From Phascolomyces articulosus (taxonomy: Eukaryota > Mucoromycota > Mucoromycetes > Mucorales > Lichtheimiaceae): 64,000 bases of DNA. The notes under the pieces are model-generated. The model saw only the letters and a list, made by a program, of their open reading frames with translations, had not been told where the DNA came from and ran no database searches. Position numbers and translations under genes: made by a program. The stretch spans positions 248,001 to 312,000 of the forward strand of contig JAIXMP010000030.1 of the NCBI GenBank assembly GCA_025677815.1, given 5' to 3'. This document shows positions 1-10,948 of the stretch, in pieces (within the stretch, counting starts at the first letter, position 1; each line of letters begins with the position of its first letter).

Positions 1-1734
1 TTCTATTGACAGTTAACACCAAGACTATATTTTATGACTCAAATTGTCTCTGCATAATTTTCTTTGTATAACTTCATGTGAGCTTTATACTGCGCTTTTA
101 CTTTTTTTTGACATTAAAATCATTAAAAGTTGTCATGTAGTGATTTCCCGATAACTTTGATCAAAATTTAATTTTTATATAGTACAGCATCTACCAAACG
201 CATGATAACACATTTGAGTCAGAGTAATGATCGATGATATAATCATTGCTTCGCATGTAACAAGTACAAAGAAAAATAAAAATACACTTTTAATCAGCAC
301 TTTGAAAAGGCACACCAAGAAGCAGACTCGTTTATCTTCTGTTATGAAGGTGTGAATTCCTTGTCGAGCATCGGAACAAGAGCAGCTGTTTTTGTCCAAC
401 GAGTTTGAGCGCGAGCGATACGGTTCTAAATCTCATGGCCTACATAAGATATATCAGCCAATATTGAAACCAAGAATTATCTAAAATGCCTACATTGAAG
501 AGTCATGAGGAAAACGCTAGCGGGTACACATACAACCGAGAGTCAAATAATAATTATCAGCAACATATATGTACAGTACTTTTTATATTAATTGCAAGTT
601 TTTTTATCCTCCCTCTCCCATGAATCGTTTTACAATGATATGTGATATCAAGGGATATTTTATATTTTGAAATTGATCACTGTCAAATTTCACCCTAATT
701 ATCAAATATTACTATATATCATCATATTTTGTATATCTATAATGACCAGTGATGCGATATTATATACATTGCACCTTACTGGTGTTTTACTGGATCAAAC
801 ATGGTGCTCCTTTTATTCTTATTCTGGGTTTACTATATTTTCTCGTCTCTTTATTATTTGGACAAGGCAACGCCTCTAGAACGGAAACGAATGAATTGGA
901 TGGAATGCAAAGGTGTGATATCGATAACTGTGATGAATATTAGAAAACGAAAAATGTGAGGAGATGGTTGAATAATGGTTTGCGCAGTGAGAAATATAAG
1001 CCGCATCAACACCAAATTGACCAGTTCAGGCCAGTGTAGTATTAATCAATCGTTGAGTACTGTAAAACCATCGATGTCTTCTATCATAGTAAATATATTC
1101 CTCTACAGCATTGTTTTTGATACGTACAAATTTTATGCATTCTTTAATAAAAATTTTAAACCAGCTACTAGGTGATTGTCTTCAAAAAAAAAACTGACAG
1201 GGTTCACTGAGAGACAATTTTACTAGTAATTTTTTATTTATTTATTGCACTGAATAATAACACGCGCAATGTTCCTGGGTAAAAACAAAAATGATGAATA
1301 ATAGAGATTGAACCCATTCATTACGTGAAGCTTATAAATATATATAACTACTGGATATAATAGCTGCTGGTCGACTACGAACTTTACCATTGTCCACATA
1401 TCGATCGCGATTCAACAATGTTTGTTCATGTCATGTAAATATTTATTTTTTCGTGCTCTCTAATACAAAAGATAACCTTTATTCGTAACTGAAAAGTAAT
1501 GGCGGAATGGGTTATAGGTAACGAACAATAGAACTGTAAATATAGCACGACGACACCCTGATACCCGGGTATTATCGGCACAACAGGTACGAAAGTGCAT
1601 TTTCTCTACCTAACAGATAAAAAAATGTAGACTTCATCCAGTTTTGAAATTCTAACTCGTAAAGGACATTTTATATAATAATAACATAGACTAGTAAACA
1701 CCATTATACAACATCTACCACCCAAGAACAACCA
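1..1734. other. Gene-poor AT-rich upstream region
   Basis: No convincing coding region. Open frames here are short and unlike known families. It should hold the promoter, and perhaps a missing first exon, of the histidyl-tRNA synthetase gene that begins near 1735. A perfect 12-bp palindrome (ATACCCGGGTAT, 1561-1572) stands out as GC-rich in an AT-rich setting. Confidence 0.4.
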
Positions 1735-3123
1735 GTGCAACAAAAAAACATTGTATTAAAAACACCCAAAGGAACCAAAGATTATAATGACAAGGAAATG
1801 GCGATCCGAGCTCAAGTTTTTGATACCATTACTCACATTTTCAAAAAACACGGTGCTGTGACCATTGATACACCTGTATTCGAGCTGACAGATATCTTGG
1901 CTGGAAAATATGGCGAAGATAGCAAATTGATTTATGACTTGGCTGATCAAGGAGGTGAATTCTGTTCATTGAGATATGATTTGACTGTTCCCTTTGCACG
2001 ATTTGTCGCCATGAACGGCAAAGAATATCAATACATCAAACGATACCATATCGGCAAAGTATATCGTCGTGATCAACCTGCCATGACTAAGGGTCGTTTA
2101 CGTGAATTTTATCAATGCGATTTTGATATTGCTGGTACCTATGATCCAATGATTCCTGATGCTGAAATCTTACGCGTTCTTTGCGAAGCATTAACGGCAT
2201 TACAAATTGGACCTTACACGATCAAGATCAATCATAGAAAAATCCTCGATGGTATTTTTGAAGTGTGTCAAGTTCCTCAAGAAAGCATTCGATCCATTTC
2301 ATCAGCAGTAGATAAACTTGATAAATTGCCATGGGATCAAGTCAAGTGTGAAATGATCGAGGAAAGAGGGTTACCAAGTCATGTTGCTGACAAGATTGGT
2401 GAATATGTTAAATTGCAAGGTGGAAAGGAGTTATTGGATGTCCTTTCCAAGGATGAAAGGATATTAAACAATAAAACAGCCATGGAAGGGTTAGAAGATA
2501 TGAAATTATTATATGAATATTTGGAAATCCTTGATGTACAAGACAAGTTACGTTTGGATCTTAGTCTGGCACGTGGATTGGATTATTATACAGGTGTAAT
2601 TTATGAAGCTATTACACCTTCCAGTACACATGGTGGTGTTGGATCCGTCGCTGCAGGTGGTCGTTATGATAATTTAGTCGGTATGTTTTCTGGAAAGAAC
2701 AAAAAGGGACAACCAAGTATGAAGGTACCTTGTGTTGGCGTTTCTTTGGGCGTTGAACGCATTTTTTCCATCTTAACTGCACAACAAAAAGGTCAACAAG
2801 TCAAAAGTAAGGAAACTGAAGTATTGATCATTGCTGTGGGTCGTGACCTTATCAAGGAACAAATGAAATTAGCCAAGGAACTATGGGATCATGATATCAA
2901 GGCATCCTTTATGTTCAAGAACAAACCCAAATTGGAAAAACAATGGACCATGTGTGAAAAAGATCAAATTCCATTTGCAGTTATTATTGGTCAAGACGAA
3001 TTGAATGCAAATCAAGTACGACTCAAGGATATGCGTGCTAAGGATAAGTCGCAAGGTGGGGGTACCATGTTGCAACGTCCTGATTTAGTTTCTGAATTGA
3101 AAAAACGATTAAAAGATATTTAG
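1735..3123 (+). CDS. HTS1: Histidyl-tRNA synthetase (5' end unresolved)
   Basis: Class II synthetase that charges tRNA-His with histidine; in fungi one gene usually serves cytosol and mitochondria. The 462-residue frame opens with the conserved KTPKGTKDY segment. It then shows motif 1 (TPVFEL...[13 protein letters not shown]), motif 2 ([19 protein letters not shown]), the histidine A signature (ARGLDYYTG), GGRYD, and motif 3 (GVSLGVERI), followed by the anticodon-binding domain. The body appears full, but there is no in-frame ATG before 1798, and starting there would remove the conserved N-terminus. The frame is open upstream only to a TAG at 1687. A CAG splice acceptor ends at 1735, so an upstream exon (perhaps with a mitochondrial presequence) is likely; initiation at a near-cognate codon is the alternative. 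It converges on the next gene, with 191 bp between stop codons. Confidence 0.95.
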   Translation: MQQKNIVLKTPKGTKDYNDKEMAIRAQVFDTITHIFKKHGAVTIDTPVFELTDILAGKYGEDSKLIYDLADQGGEFCSLRYDLTVPFARFVAMNGKEYQYIKRYHIGKVYRRDQPAMTKGRLREFYQCDFDIAGTYDPMIPDAEILRVLCEALTALQIGPYTIKINHRKILDGIFEVCQVPQESIRSISSAVDKLDKLPWDQVKCEMIEERGLPSHVADKIGEYVKLQGGKELLDVLSKDERILNNKTAMEGLEDMKLLYEYLEILDVQDKLRLDLSLARGLDYYTGVIYEAITPSSTHGGVGSVAAGGRYDNLVGMFSGKNKKGQPSMKVPCVGVSLGVERIFSILTAQQKGQQVKSKETEVLIIAVGRDLIKEQMKLAKELWDHDIKASFMFKNKPKLEKQWTMCEKDQIPFAVIIGQDELNANQVRLKDMRAKDKSQGGGTMLQRPDLVSELKKRLKDI

Positions 3124-3314
3124 TTTGGATAATGGTCATTGTTAAAAAAAATGAAGAAGTTGTTTCTTTTGGAGAGGATTGATGATCACTGTGGATTAGG
3201 GAAATAGAAAAGTTTTACAATCAAATAGTATGTATGTGTGTATATATGCAAGATGAAATATTTTGAGAAAAGTAGGAAGAAGAGGAAGGATATAGAAAGT
3301 AGGGTGGAGGTGCA

Positions 3315-4885
3315 TTATGTTTGGAGGAGATATTTGCGAATCATGGGTTCAATTTTTGATACAAGACCTATTCTTGCTTGATCACGTCGTCTGTAAAACC
3401 ATCTATCATTTTGCATCCAACGAACAAAGATGGGACTATTTTCTTGAGGAGCATGAAGTGCATTATCGAAATCCTTAGCTACACCTAAATGTATTCGTGT
3501 CTTGCTTTGTCTTTCAATAAAAAACACATCAGGTCCAACCATATCCATCGTACCACGATCCAGAAGGGGTGCATTGATACCTTTAGGTATTGGTTTATGC
3601 TTATGCTGTTTGAGAGAGCTCGTACTGGAGGATGAAGGTGCAGATGATACTACTTCGGGTGGCATACTCCCACTACTTGTATTAGCTGGTTTGTTAGGTG
3701 CTGACGTATTTTGGTAATTCGATGGTGCTGAAATAGGTGTTGCATTTGCTGTTGCTGTAGCTTTCGTTTTTTGAATTACGCCGCGAGGTGCTTTGGGGTG
3801 AGTTTCTGGTTGTGATCTCCCAAAGGGTGCTGCCTGTTCATTTCGAATACGTGGATCTCGTGAAGGTGTACGAATCAGAATAGAGGGTCCTGGTGGTATT
3901 TGTCCTTGAAAAACGGCTCCTTTATGAGATGGTGAAGTATTGCTTCGAATAGGTTGTCGTGGTGATTCTTGTCGAGATTGAACAGGTGGAGAACTGAAGC
4001 GAATGCGTTTAGTCGAAGATGGTGGTGGCTGTGCTTCAGTCTCAGTACGCTTTGTGGGAATGGATAGTGCTGGAGTGGCAGGTGCTGGGACGGGTGTGGG
4101 TGCTTTTGATTGTAATTGTGGTGATGTTGATAATGTTGAGTGTTCAAGTTGTCCCAGTTGTTGTCTTAAAGGTCCTTTTTGTTCAATATAATCTCGTTGG
4201 AAATCTGCAAATAAAGTTTTTTGTCGATCACGTAATACTTTGAGTTCACTTTCGTAGATAATCTAATAACGGTATCATTGAAAAAAATAATAAGCACTTT
4301 TCATTATATATTTATAAGAAGTTATCAATATTAGTTACATTGATTTGATTTGTAAATGGATCAATAGGTTCTGATATACGTTGAGCGCAGAGCTTTTCTG
4401 GTAGTGTATCTTTTTGTGCTTCACCTTTTCCTTGCGTGATAACATTTTGTAACTGATCCAGTATTTGAAGTATTTGCGATTGTTTTTCGACAAGAAAGCG
4501 TTCACCATTGATAGTTTCAAAGATACCTGACTTTTTTTCCAGAGATGTCTGGAAGAGACTTGGATCGATTCGTTCGGCAAATGCTGCTTGGAAATCTGAT
4601 AATGCCCATGTTTGTTGATTTATCAAACGTTCTACAATACGCTCATGTTTCTTTTGAATATTATCCAGACGTGTGTTAATCAATGATCGTGAAGGTCCCG
4701 TAGGCGTGTCTGGTGCAAGGAATGCATCGGTATTACTGTAAAATACAAATAAATATAATAATGGAATTGTCCAAGTCAATAAAAAATAAAAAGACGATAG
4801 TCAATAATTAAAATGAGCGAATATTATTTTACGTTATAGATTCTTGCTCCAACCAATATTGCAATTCTTCATTTTCGGTTGACAT
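3315..4885 (-). CDS. Unrecognised 465-aa protein, three exons
   Basis: Spliced as complement(join(3315..4262, 4339..4735, 4833..4885)); both junctions use GT-AG and keep frame (53 + 397 + 948 nt). I do not recognise the family. Residues 1-150 are polar and probably helical (MSTENEELQYW start; LDNIQKKHERIVERL). Residues 150-190 look like a short coiled coil (ESELKVLRDRQKTLF). A long Pro/Ser/Thr/Gln-rich disordered middle follows, including a basic TKRIRFSSPP patch. The C-terminal ~85 residues look folded (VGPDVFFIERQSKTRIHLG; FVRWMQNDRWFYRRRDQARIG) and are probably the conserved part. Domain order suggests a nuclear or scaffold protein, but that is inference. The start is the only ATG fitting exon 1. 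Confidence 0.8.
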
Positions 4886-5257
4886 TATTATTTTTCTTTT
4901 ATCAAATAGAATGGTTGAGTGGAGACAAGTGTAACCTATATCTCTTAAATATACGAATTTTCTATTCACCACGCGGGATAATTTTTCATTGTTCGCGTTT
5001 GGTGAGCCATGATCACCTTAAATAATTGGGAAAGAAAAAAATACTTTAAATTGTATATATAGGGGTGATGGATCTTTTTATCGAGCTAATAAATCAATAT
5101 CGATGTTCAAAATACTATTAAAGCAGCTGAATCACTTGAGATTACAGTGGCAAGTGCCAACAACTTTTATTTCTTTTTTTTTACGTATTTGTACTTTCTT
5201 TTAACACAACAATCATAGCTATGCAGATAAAGCATGTACTTGTTTATTTGTATCTTC
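4886..5257. other. Intergenic, promoter side of the 465-aa gene
   Basis: AT-rich sequence that probably carries the promoter of the minus-strand gene. A short open stretch near 5110-5165 (reading TIKAAESLEITVASAN) might be an exon of the fragment that follows, but its splice sites cannot be decided. Confidence 0.3.
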
Positions 5258-5260
5258 TAG

Positions 5261-5536
5261 TATAAAGCCAAAGTATCGTGGAAAAAGATTGATCGACCAT
5301 TAAAAGACCGATATAATGCTCTATCATCCAACCAAGACATGAACACACGACCAGAACAAGAAGCAAGCACATCAGCATCGTCCTCATCAAACTCATTATG
5401 TTCCTTGAAAACAAAAATTAACCCAGTCGACAAAGTTAACCTGCAACACCGATTTGCTGCATTTAAAAGAAAACATGGTTGCATGGTAAAAAAGTATTCA
5501 GGCCTGAATGGTGAAAAAAAAACGGCACATGCTTGA
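5261..5536 (+). pseudogene. Orphan exon or gene remnant
   Basis: An open frame starts directly after a TTCTAG acceptor-like site and ends at a TGA at 5534. It reads YKAKVSWKKIDRPLKDRYNA, then a Ser/Thr/Ala-rich linker, then a basic tail with two Cys/His-poor clusters (AAFKRKHGC). An internal ATG lies at 5339. No upstream exon with a clear start was found and no family was recognised. It may be the last exon of a decayed gene, or a small real gene whose start is lost to view. Confidence 0.3.
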
Positions 5537-5602
5537 AGGTGGAAAATTTGGAACAGGCTCAATAGTGAAAAAAATGGGTGTCCATTCATCAGTGGTGTCT
5601 TA

Positions 5603-6274
5603 CTAGTCAGTGCGCTGTCGTTTTTGTGATGATTTTTGTGATGGAATGAAGTTCGGAGGGAGACACCAATGATTTCTTCCAGGTGACAATAATGATAAAG
5701 GTCGTATGGTACTACTCGTTAAATCAAGGGTTTTTTCTATGATTCTTTTACCAACACAAGCAAGATTCAAAATTGGCAAAATCTTCGTCACCAATGTTTT
5801 ATTGCTGTTAGAGAAATCGAGAGGTTCTGTTCTTCTGACTTTAGTAACAAAACAATTGGGGATATCAACATCCATTGATGATACAGAGCCGCCTAAATGG
5901 ACGTATTAGTTTTTAATAAAGAGTTATCAATTTGTAAGACTTTTACTAATAAATAGAATACAAGAATAATACAAACCTGAAATGCAGTAACCAATTATAT
6001 GGGACTCATGTAATAGTAAAGGAGAAAACGTAGCCAACAACAACATGTCACGTAAAACAATTAGCATCTTTAAAAAGCTACCTTGGATCTCTTTCGTCTG
6101 ATTCTTCGCAGTACCAATTTCTGTACAATCAAGTTCCAACTTGCCCGATTTAAAAATAATATCACCACGTCTACCCATATTTCTATTCGCGATTGGTTTT
6201 ACGAATGATAGGTGACGATCATTATTTAAGGTATGTGCATTTGCTTCGCTCGATCCTTCGGTACTATTGAATAT
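5603..6274 (-). CDS. Mucoralean repeat-family protein, 3' two exons (5' end unclear)
   Basis: Two exons join cleanly as complement(join(5603..5892, 5977..6274)), giving 195 residues ending in a basic tail (SQKSSQKRQRTD). Recognisable blocks are STEGSSEANAH, RNMGRRGDIIFKSGKLEL, FLKMLIVLRDML, HIIGYCISGG and IPNCFVTKVRRTE. This arrangement (SEANA, GRRGD, then a conserved beta segment before a basic end) resembles an uncharacterised, highly repeated protein family that I remember from mucoralean genomes; the function is unknown. Upstream exon traces occur to about 6640 (a donor GTAAGTT near 6625, LVRTLQSAYM before it; a segment around 6380-6480 open in two frames), but no consistent start could be built. 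The gene may be truncated or decayed at its 5' end. Confidence 0.5.
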
Positions 6275-6299
6275 CTTTTTTTTTTTAAAAAAAAGAGTA

Positions 6300-8037
6300 T
6301 TAGTGAACCTACTCTGTTACCTTTCTTTTATCTACATATTTGTGATTGGCTTACCCTTTCGCCACAATGTCGAACCTTGAACAGCAGAAGAAAGAAATCC
6401 AAACATCAAGCACAGTTGGTCTGTTTCCATCATTGTACCAATACCAAATGAGCCAGTTTTCAAAAACAATCGGGCGATCTAAGCCAGATCCAAACAAAAT
6501 GCCTATATCTAAATAGAGAAATAACAGCGATATGAGTAAGTCAGTAAACGATTATAAAGTAATCACAATGACACCCCTCTTTGATTCTATTCTCAATAAA
6601 TTATCAAATATATAATAACTTACCATATAAGCAGATTGTAAGGTCCTAACCAGAAGAAATATCTTGACATGTAAAAAAAAATGTGATTTCGTATTAATAT
6701 TGCTGTTTGATAATTGATGTATAAAATTATATGTTATATCAACAAAGATTTAATGCTTACCACGTAAGTATTGAGGATGCTTCTTTCCGATGGCCACCCC
6801 CATAATTAATCATACTTGTACTGAGCAACTACAAGGTTTTTTTTACAGAAAACCTTGCAGGAACTCCAAGCGAATGGCCGTTGATAAAAAGAAAAAGAAG
6901 AGGAAAAAAGGAACCCAGGGTATCCAGAAGAATGTTGTCGATGATGACAATACTATAAAAATAAAGGAACAGTTAGCCATAACATATTAAATATATATAT
7001 ATTGAAGTTTAACATTACATTCCAACGCTACGCACAAAAGAGAAATAGTAGTAATTACGTTTCATATGTGTGTGTGTGTGTGTATGTGCTTGTGTGTGAA
7101 AGATTTGATGGAGAGAAAAAAAAAAGAAAAAGAAAAAATATTCACTCCTTTATAGTTTTTTTTTTTTGGACCCAATCTTATTGCTGGCTCTTTGTTGCCT
7201 ATAAACATAATATCAATTCTTTCTGTAAATGAATTCTTTTTATTTTTTCCAATAAAAGCTTTCTCAAAACAAGAAATGGCTCTTTGGTTTCCTGTATTAA
7301 ATTTAATTTTAGCATAAGAAATAATAAACCCGAATAGTTTGGTGAAATACCTGAAGAAAAAAAAATGCAAATCATCAGGAATGACTTCATTTTAACGGAG
7401 TACTTTATGCTATTTACAAACCATTGTGCGTATATATATGAACAATGGCATTGATATGATACCTACGTACTATTTTTATTATATATTACTATGTTAATGG
7501 AATAATATGGTGATCTTTTTTTTTCTACCTTTCATATACAAATACAAGAAAGGAAAAAAAGTAGTAAAAGTTGCATGAAAAATATACTTCAGCTTCTTAA
7601 AAAGGTATAAAAAAAGTATTTTATTTAACAATAACAAGAGAAAACCATGATCTAGGTATATCATGGTTTATTTTACCAAAAAAACATGATTTTAACCAAT
7701 GTCAGGCTTTTTTCTTTCATCAAAAAGTATAATATTCCTAAAATTACCTGTCTCTATTATCCCAAATTTCAGGTTTTTAACAGACACTTCATTTTTTGTG
7801 ATTTAATTCTGGAGACGATTAATCGAGTTCAAGTCCATAATGATATGTAGTTTAGATTCTCAATGCATACACAAATTCTTCAGTGGAGGTTCATGTCAAT
7901 GTCTTTATTATGTACTATAATGATACTATAAGTTTTTTTTTTATTATATTGAGAATTGTGTCAAATGATTTGAATGTACCCTATTCTATATCATTGCAAG
8001 ACTAATCTAATACGCGTGAACTAATAGGATTGGCCTA
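6300..8037. other. AT-rich spacer with low-complexity sequence
   Basis: Beyond the possible 5' exons of the minus-strand repeat-family gene (to about 6640), no gene is supported. A Lys-rich frame at 6871-6990 (KKKKKRKKGTQ) is probably chance. The stretch carries a TG microsatellite and several A and T homopolymers. Confidence 0.35.
7066..7099. repeat. TG microsatellite, imperfect
   Basis: An imperfect run of TG dinucleotides interrupted by TATG and CT, followed by an A-rich tract of about 35 bases. No gene depends on it. Confidence 0.8.
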
Positions 8038-8612
8038 ACAGGAATGGATTATAATACGTTTCTGAAAGGAACACCACGAAGAGGAGGCAAACGGTTCTGA
8101 AAAGCGCACCACACATCGACGGCAGTTGTATTGCAAAATGAGCATATGTCAAGTCAAATCTGTGTTTTTTGTTTCCAGCCATTGAGTCACCTACCAGGGA
8201 TAGTCATTAAAGATGGAATAAAGGTTAAAAAATGCTCGCATGGTGCTCTTGTGTGCGACAATGTTAACTGTCCAGCTGTATTGGTTGGATATACCACTTT
8301 TAACAGAGATGCTGTAGGCGCTACCGGTATTTGGTTAGCAGCAATGACAACAATTTTTTCTGACGACAAGAAGCCATCCCTCCCTACAATCCATCAGCCT
8401 CGTTAACAACTACTACAACTACCACCAGTTATATCGAATTGGATCAAATTTATCGTTCTGTCTCACCATCATCAACTTTTTTGCATGGTACGTAAATTTG
8501 TTATACTTCTATATGATAAATTTTATAATTTAAAAACATCAAGTGACAAATACTTATTTATTTGTTTATAGGTGCAGGTCAAACATCCATGGACTTTTTC
8601 GTAGCGCTTTAA
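8038..8612 (+). pseudogene. TnpB/Fanzor-like zinc-ribbon/RuvC-III remnant
   Basis: The open frame at 8131-8406 contains CVFC, a basic linker (KDGIKVKKCSHGALVC), a second pair CDNVNC, then FNRDAVGATGI. The order CxxC...CxxxxC...NRDxxxA matches the C-terminal zinc ribbon plus RuvC-III aspartate of TnpB-type nucleases, including eukaryotic Fanzor proteins. Similar proteins are repeated in mucoralean genomes, from memory. Upstream, the same frame reads MDYNTFLKGTPRRGGKRF, then an in-frame TGA at 8098. Downstream, coding character moves to another frame after 8366 (EAIPPYNPSASL) and can splice through 8490/8572 to end at TAA 8612. The stop and frame change, with no RuvC-I or RuvC-II region upstream, indicate a decayed 3' fragment. 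Alternative: an unrelated zinc-finger transposon protein. Confidence 0.5.
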
Positions 8613-8924
8613 TATAGTCACTCTGCCTTCCCCTAGACATATTATGTGTACCGAAAAAACATAGTAAAAACGACTATATTCAACGCCATACCAACTATTT
8701 GTCATGGGAAATACCGTTGAATAAGGCAAATTGCCCTAATAGTAATAAATAATCCAAATTTGGTTTGGCTTCTTTATCGCTATGCATCACATAAATGACA
8801 CCCACCCACCCAACTTGAAACTTGCATTTTCTTTCTCACCTTCACAACTTTTTTTCTAGGCATACTCTTTTCCACCTTTTTTTTTCACTTTTCACCTTTT
8901 CTCCTATCTTTTTCCATTCCTATA
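8613..8924. other. Promoter region of the J-domain gene
   Basis: Strongly pyrimidine-rich from 8820 to 8920 (runs of T with CTTTC/CACC), typical of fungal promoters or 5' UTRs just upstream of a start codon. No coding sequence is seen. Confidence 0.5.
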
Positions 8925-9958
8925 ATGAGCAACCTTCCTGATTATTACAACATTCTCGAGATCCATCCAACTTCCACACAGTCCGAAATAAAAGATGGTA
9001 TTTAACATTACCCCTTTTTTATTATTATTTAGAATACTACTTTTTTTTTCATTAAATCTTTTTATAATGACACATACTTTTTTTTATATGAATTAGCATA
9101 TAAGAAGCAAGCTTTATTACATCATCCCGATCGACTTAAGGACAGTGTTAGCTCAGAAGAAAGAGCTGAAGCAACCAGAAAATTTCAGGTGATTGCCGAT
9201 GCTTATTATATCTTGGGTGATCCAGCTCGTCGTAAGACATATGATCAATCAAGAAAGCGACACACGCCTGCTATGGACGAGTCATCCCCACATGTAGATG
9301 CACAAGGTGTTTTTGGTGATGTTTTTGAAGAATTACTTAAGCCAGAAGGTAGAGTATTATTATTATTTTGGATGGATCAAAAACATGAAAATGAAGGAAA
9401 AAAGTGTAACTAAAAAGAGGCTATCTATATATTAAAATAGTGGAACGTCCAGGTCATTTGTGGCGAATTTTAGGAACAGGGGCTGGAGCAGTACTTGGTT
9501 TCATTATTGGAAATGTTGGTGGTGCTGCAGTGGTACGTTGTATACGAATGGGGTATGGTGACTAGATGGACAGATCAAGTCGCGACAATATATGTGCCAA
9601 GAATTTCTTAAAAAAAGGATGATGCTTAACTCTATTTTTTTATATATTGTTTTTTTTTAATGAATTAATTAAAGGGTGCTGTCGCCGGCCGAACACTTGG
9701 CAAGATCAGAGATAATAAAGGTAAGGAGAATAAAGAAGAATACACGTTTTATTGACACTTTATATGACGTAAAACTAAATATTCATGTGAAATTGTGTGT
9801 GTGTATGGTACGTATACATATATTTATTTATAAATACATACATAGGTGTCTCCGTATATACTGCATTCCAACGATTAGCCGCAAATGAACGACGAGATAT
9901 ATTGACAGCCTTATTAACGCGATTTGTAACCCAAGGAGCTGCTGGAATGATGAAATAA
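8925..9958 (+). CDS. J-domain protein with glycine-zipper segment
   Basis: Spliced as join(8925..8997, 9097..9348, 9441..9532, 9675..9720, 9846..9958), 191 residues, all GT-AG and in frame. Residues 5-75 form a DnaJ domain (DYYNILEIHPTST; HPD triad at 34-36; DAYYILGDPARRKTYD), so it should stimulate an Hsp70 ATPase. After an acidic linker comes a glycine-zipper segment (GTGAGAVLGFIIGNVGGAAV, continuing GAVAGRTLGK), suggesting membrane insertion or oligomerisation, then a helical C-terminal tail. Small fungal J-proteins with this layout are known but poorly characterised; the organelle cannot be told, as there is no clear signal peptide. It converges tightly on cytidine deaminase (18 bp between stop codons). 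The start is supported by a pyrimidine-rich leader and the immediate J-domain. Confidence 0.9.
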
Positions 9959-9976
9959 AAAAGGGCAACACCTTTT

Positions 9977-10948
9977 CTACATAAGGTATTTATTACCTTG
10001 TTCTAATGCGAATGAATGTGGTAAAAGTTCACCAAGTGTTGTCGGGAAGGATTCACCCTTTACGTTTATAAGAAATACAGGTAACGAAGCTGGTCCAAAT
10101 TCTGAAATAAATTGTCTAAATATTACATATACACACAAATATACATATCAACCATTTTTGTTATCATAACTTATTCCGATTCATTTTATATTATTATTAT
10201 TATCTATCAGTCTTATCTTTCCTTCCATTTCTTTACTATCCCCATCCTTCCTCATCCTCTACATAACATCAATTTTGTATCCTCTTTCATACACATATAA
10301 ATCATATATTTTTATCATATAAATTTACCTGCAAATACCACATGGGGAAACGTGTTCGGTTTGATCCGTTGTTACTACCAGTGCCTTGAAATTCTTATGA
10401 CCTTCGCTCTAATTTTGTTATAACTTGGTGAGTAACCATTTGCATAATTACAGGGTCGAATATATATATATTGTCATGCCCTTCAAAACATACCAATGCT
10501 TTTACGTAAGCAGTTCTCTCAGCACAAATAGCTGCACCTGCATATATATAAAAAGAGAAATCATCAGTATATATATTGCAAAACAACAAAAAACTACTAC
10601 GCTACTTACCATAGGAAGCGTTTTCAACATTACAACCTATAAATCAAATATTAGGCATTGCGTAAATATAAATCTCAAACCTAATTCCCTTTTCACCATT
10701 TCAATTTTACCTTTAAAGATGGTCCCGTCTTCACTTAGTAATGCTGCACCGACACGAAACTTTGAATAAGGAGCATAAGCTGCTTCTTTACCTATAGTTT
10801 TCGCCAATGAAAATGCTATTCTCTATATTTGAACGAACATGAAACAGATAAAAAGAAACACTCTTCTATTCTTACCTTCGTTTGCAACTTTAAAAAGCTT
10901 ATCTTGCATTTCTTTTGGCACGATGATAGGATCGGTATTGTTAGACAT
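9977..10948 (-). CDS. CDD1: Cytidine deaminase
   Basis: Spliced as complement(join(9977..10115, 10329..10408, 10494..10537, 10610..10636, 10711..10815, 10876..10948)), 155 residues, the usual size of the homotetrameric zinc enzyme that converts cytidine and deoxycytidine to uridine forms in pyrimidine salvage. Diagnostic blocks: APYSKFRVGAALL (39-51), CNVENASYGAAICAERTA with catalytic C73-A-E75, and SPCGICRQF with zinc ligands C106 and C109. The micro-exon at 10610-10636 (27 nt) encodes the CNVENASY substrate loop. For the first intron the acceptor must be the second AG (AATAG before 10815); the nearer AG creates a stop. No organelle signal is seen, so it is probably cytosolic. Confidence 0.95.

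Noticed and set aside
175..399. Minus-strand 74-codon frame with six Cys
   Set aside because: No family resemblance, no splice partners, in a gene-poor AT-rich flank; chance is likelier than a small secreted protein.
6871..6990. Lys-rich frame as a nuclear-signal peptide gene
   Set aside because: A/G-rich low complexity; the reverse strand is a pyrimidine-rich leader-like tract, which explains it better.
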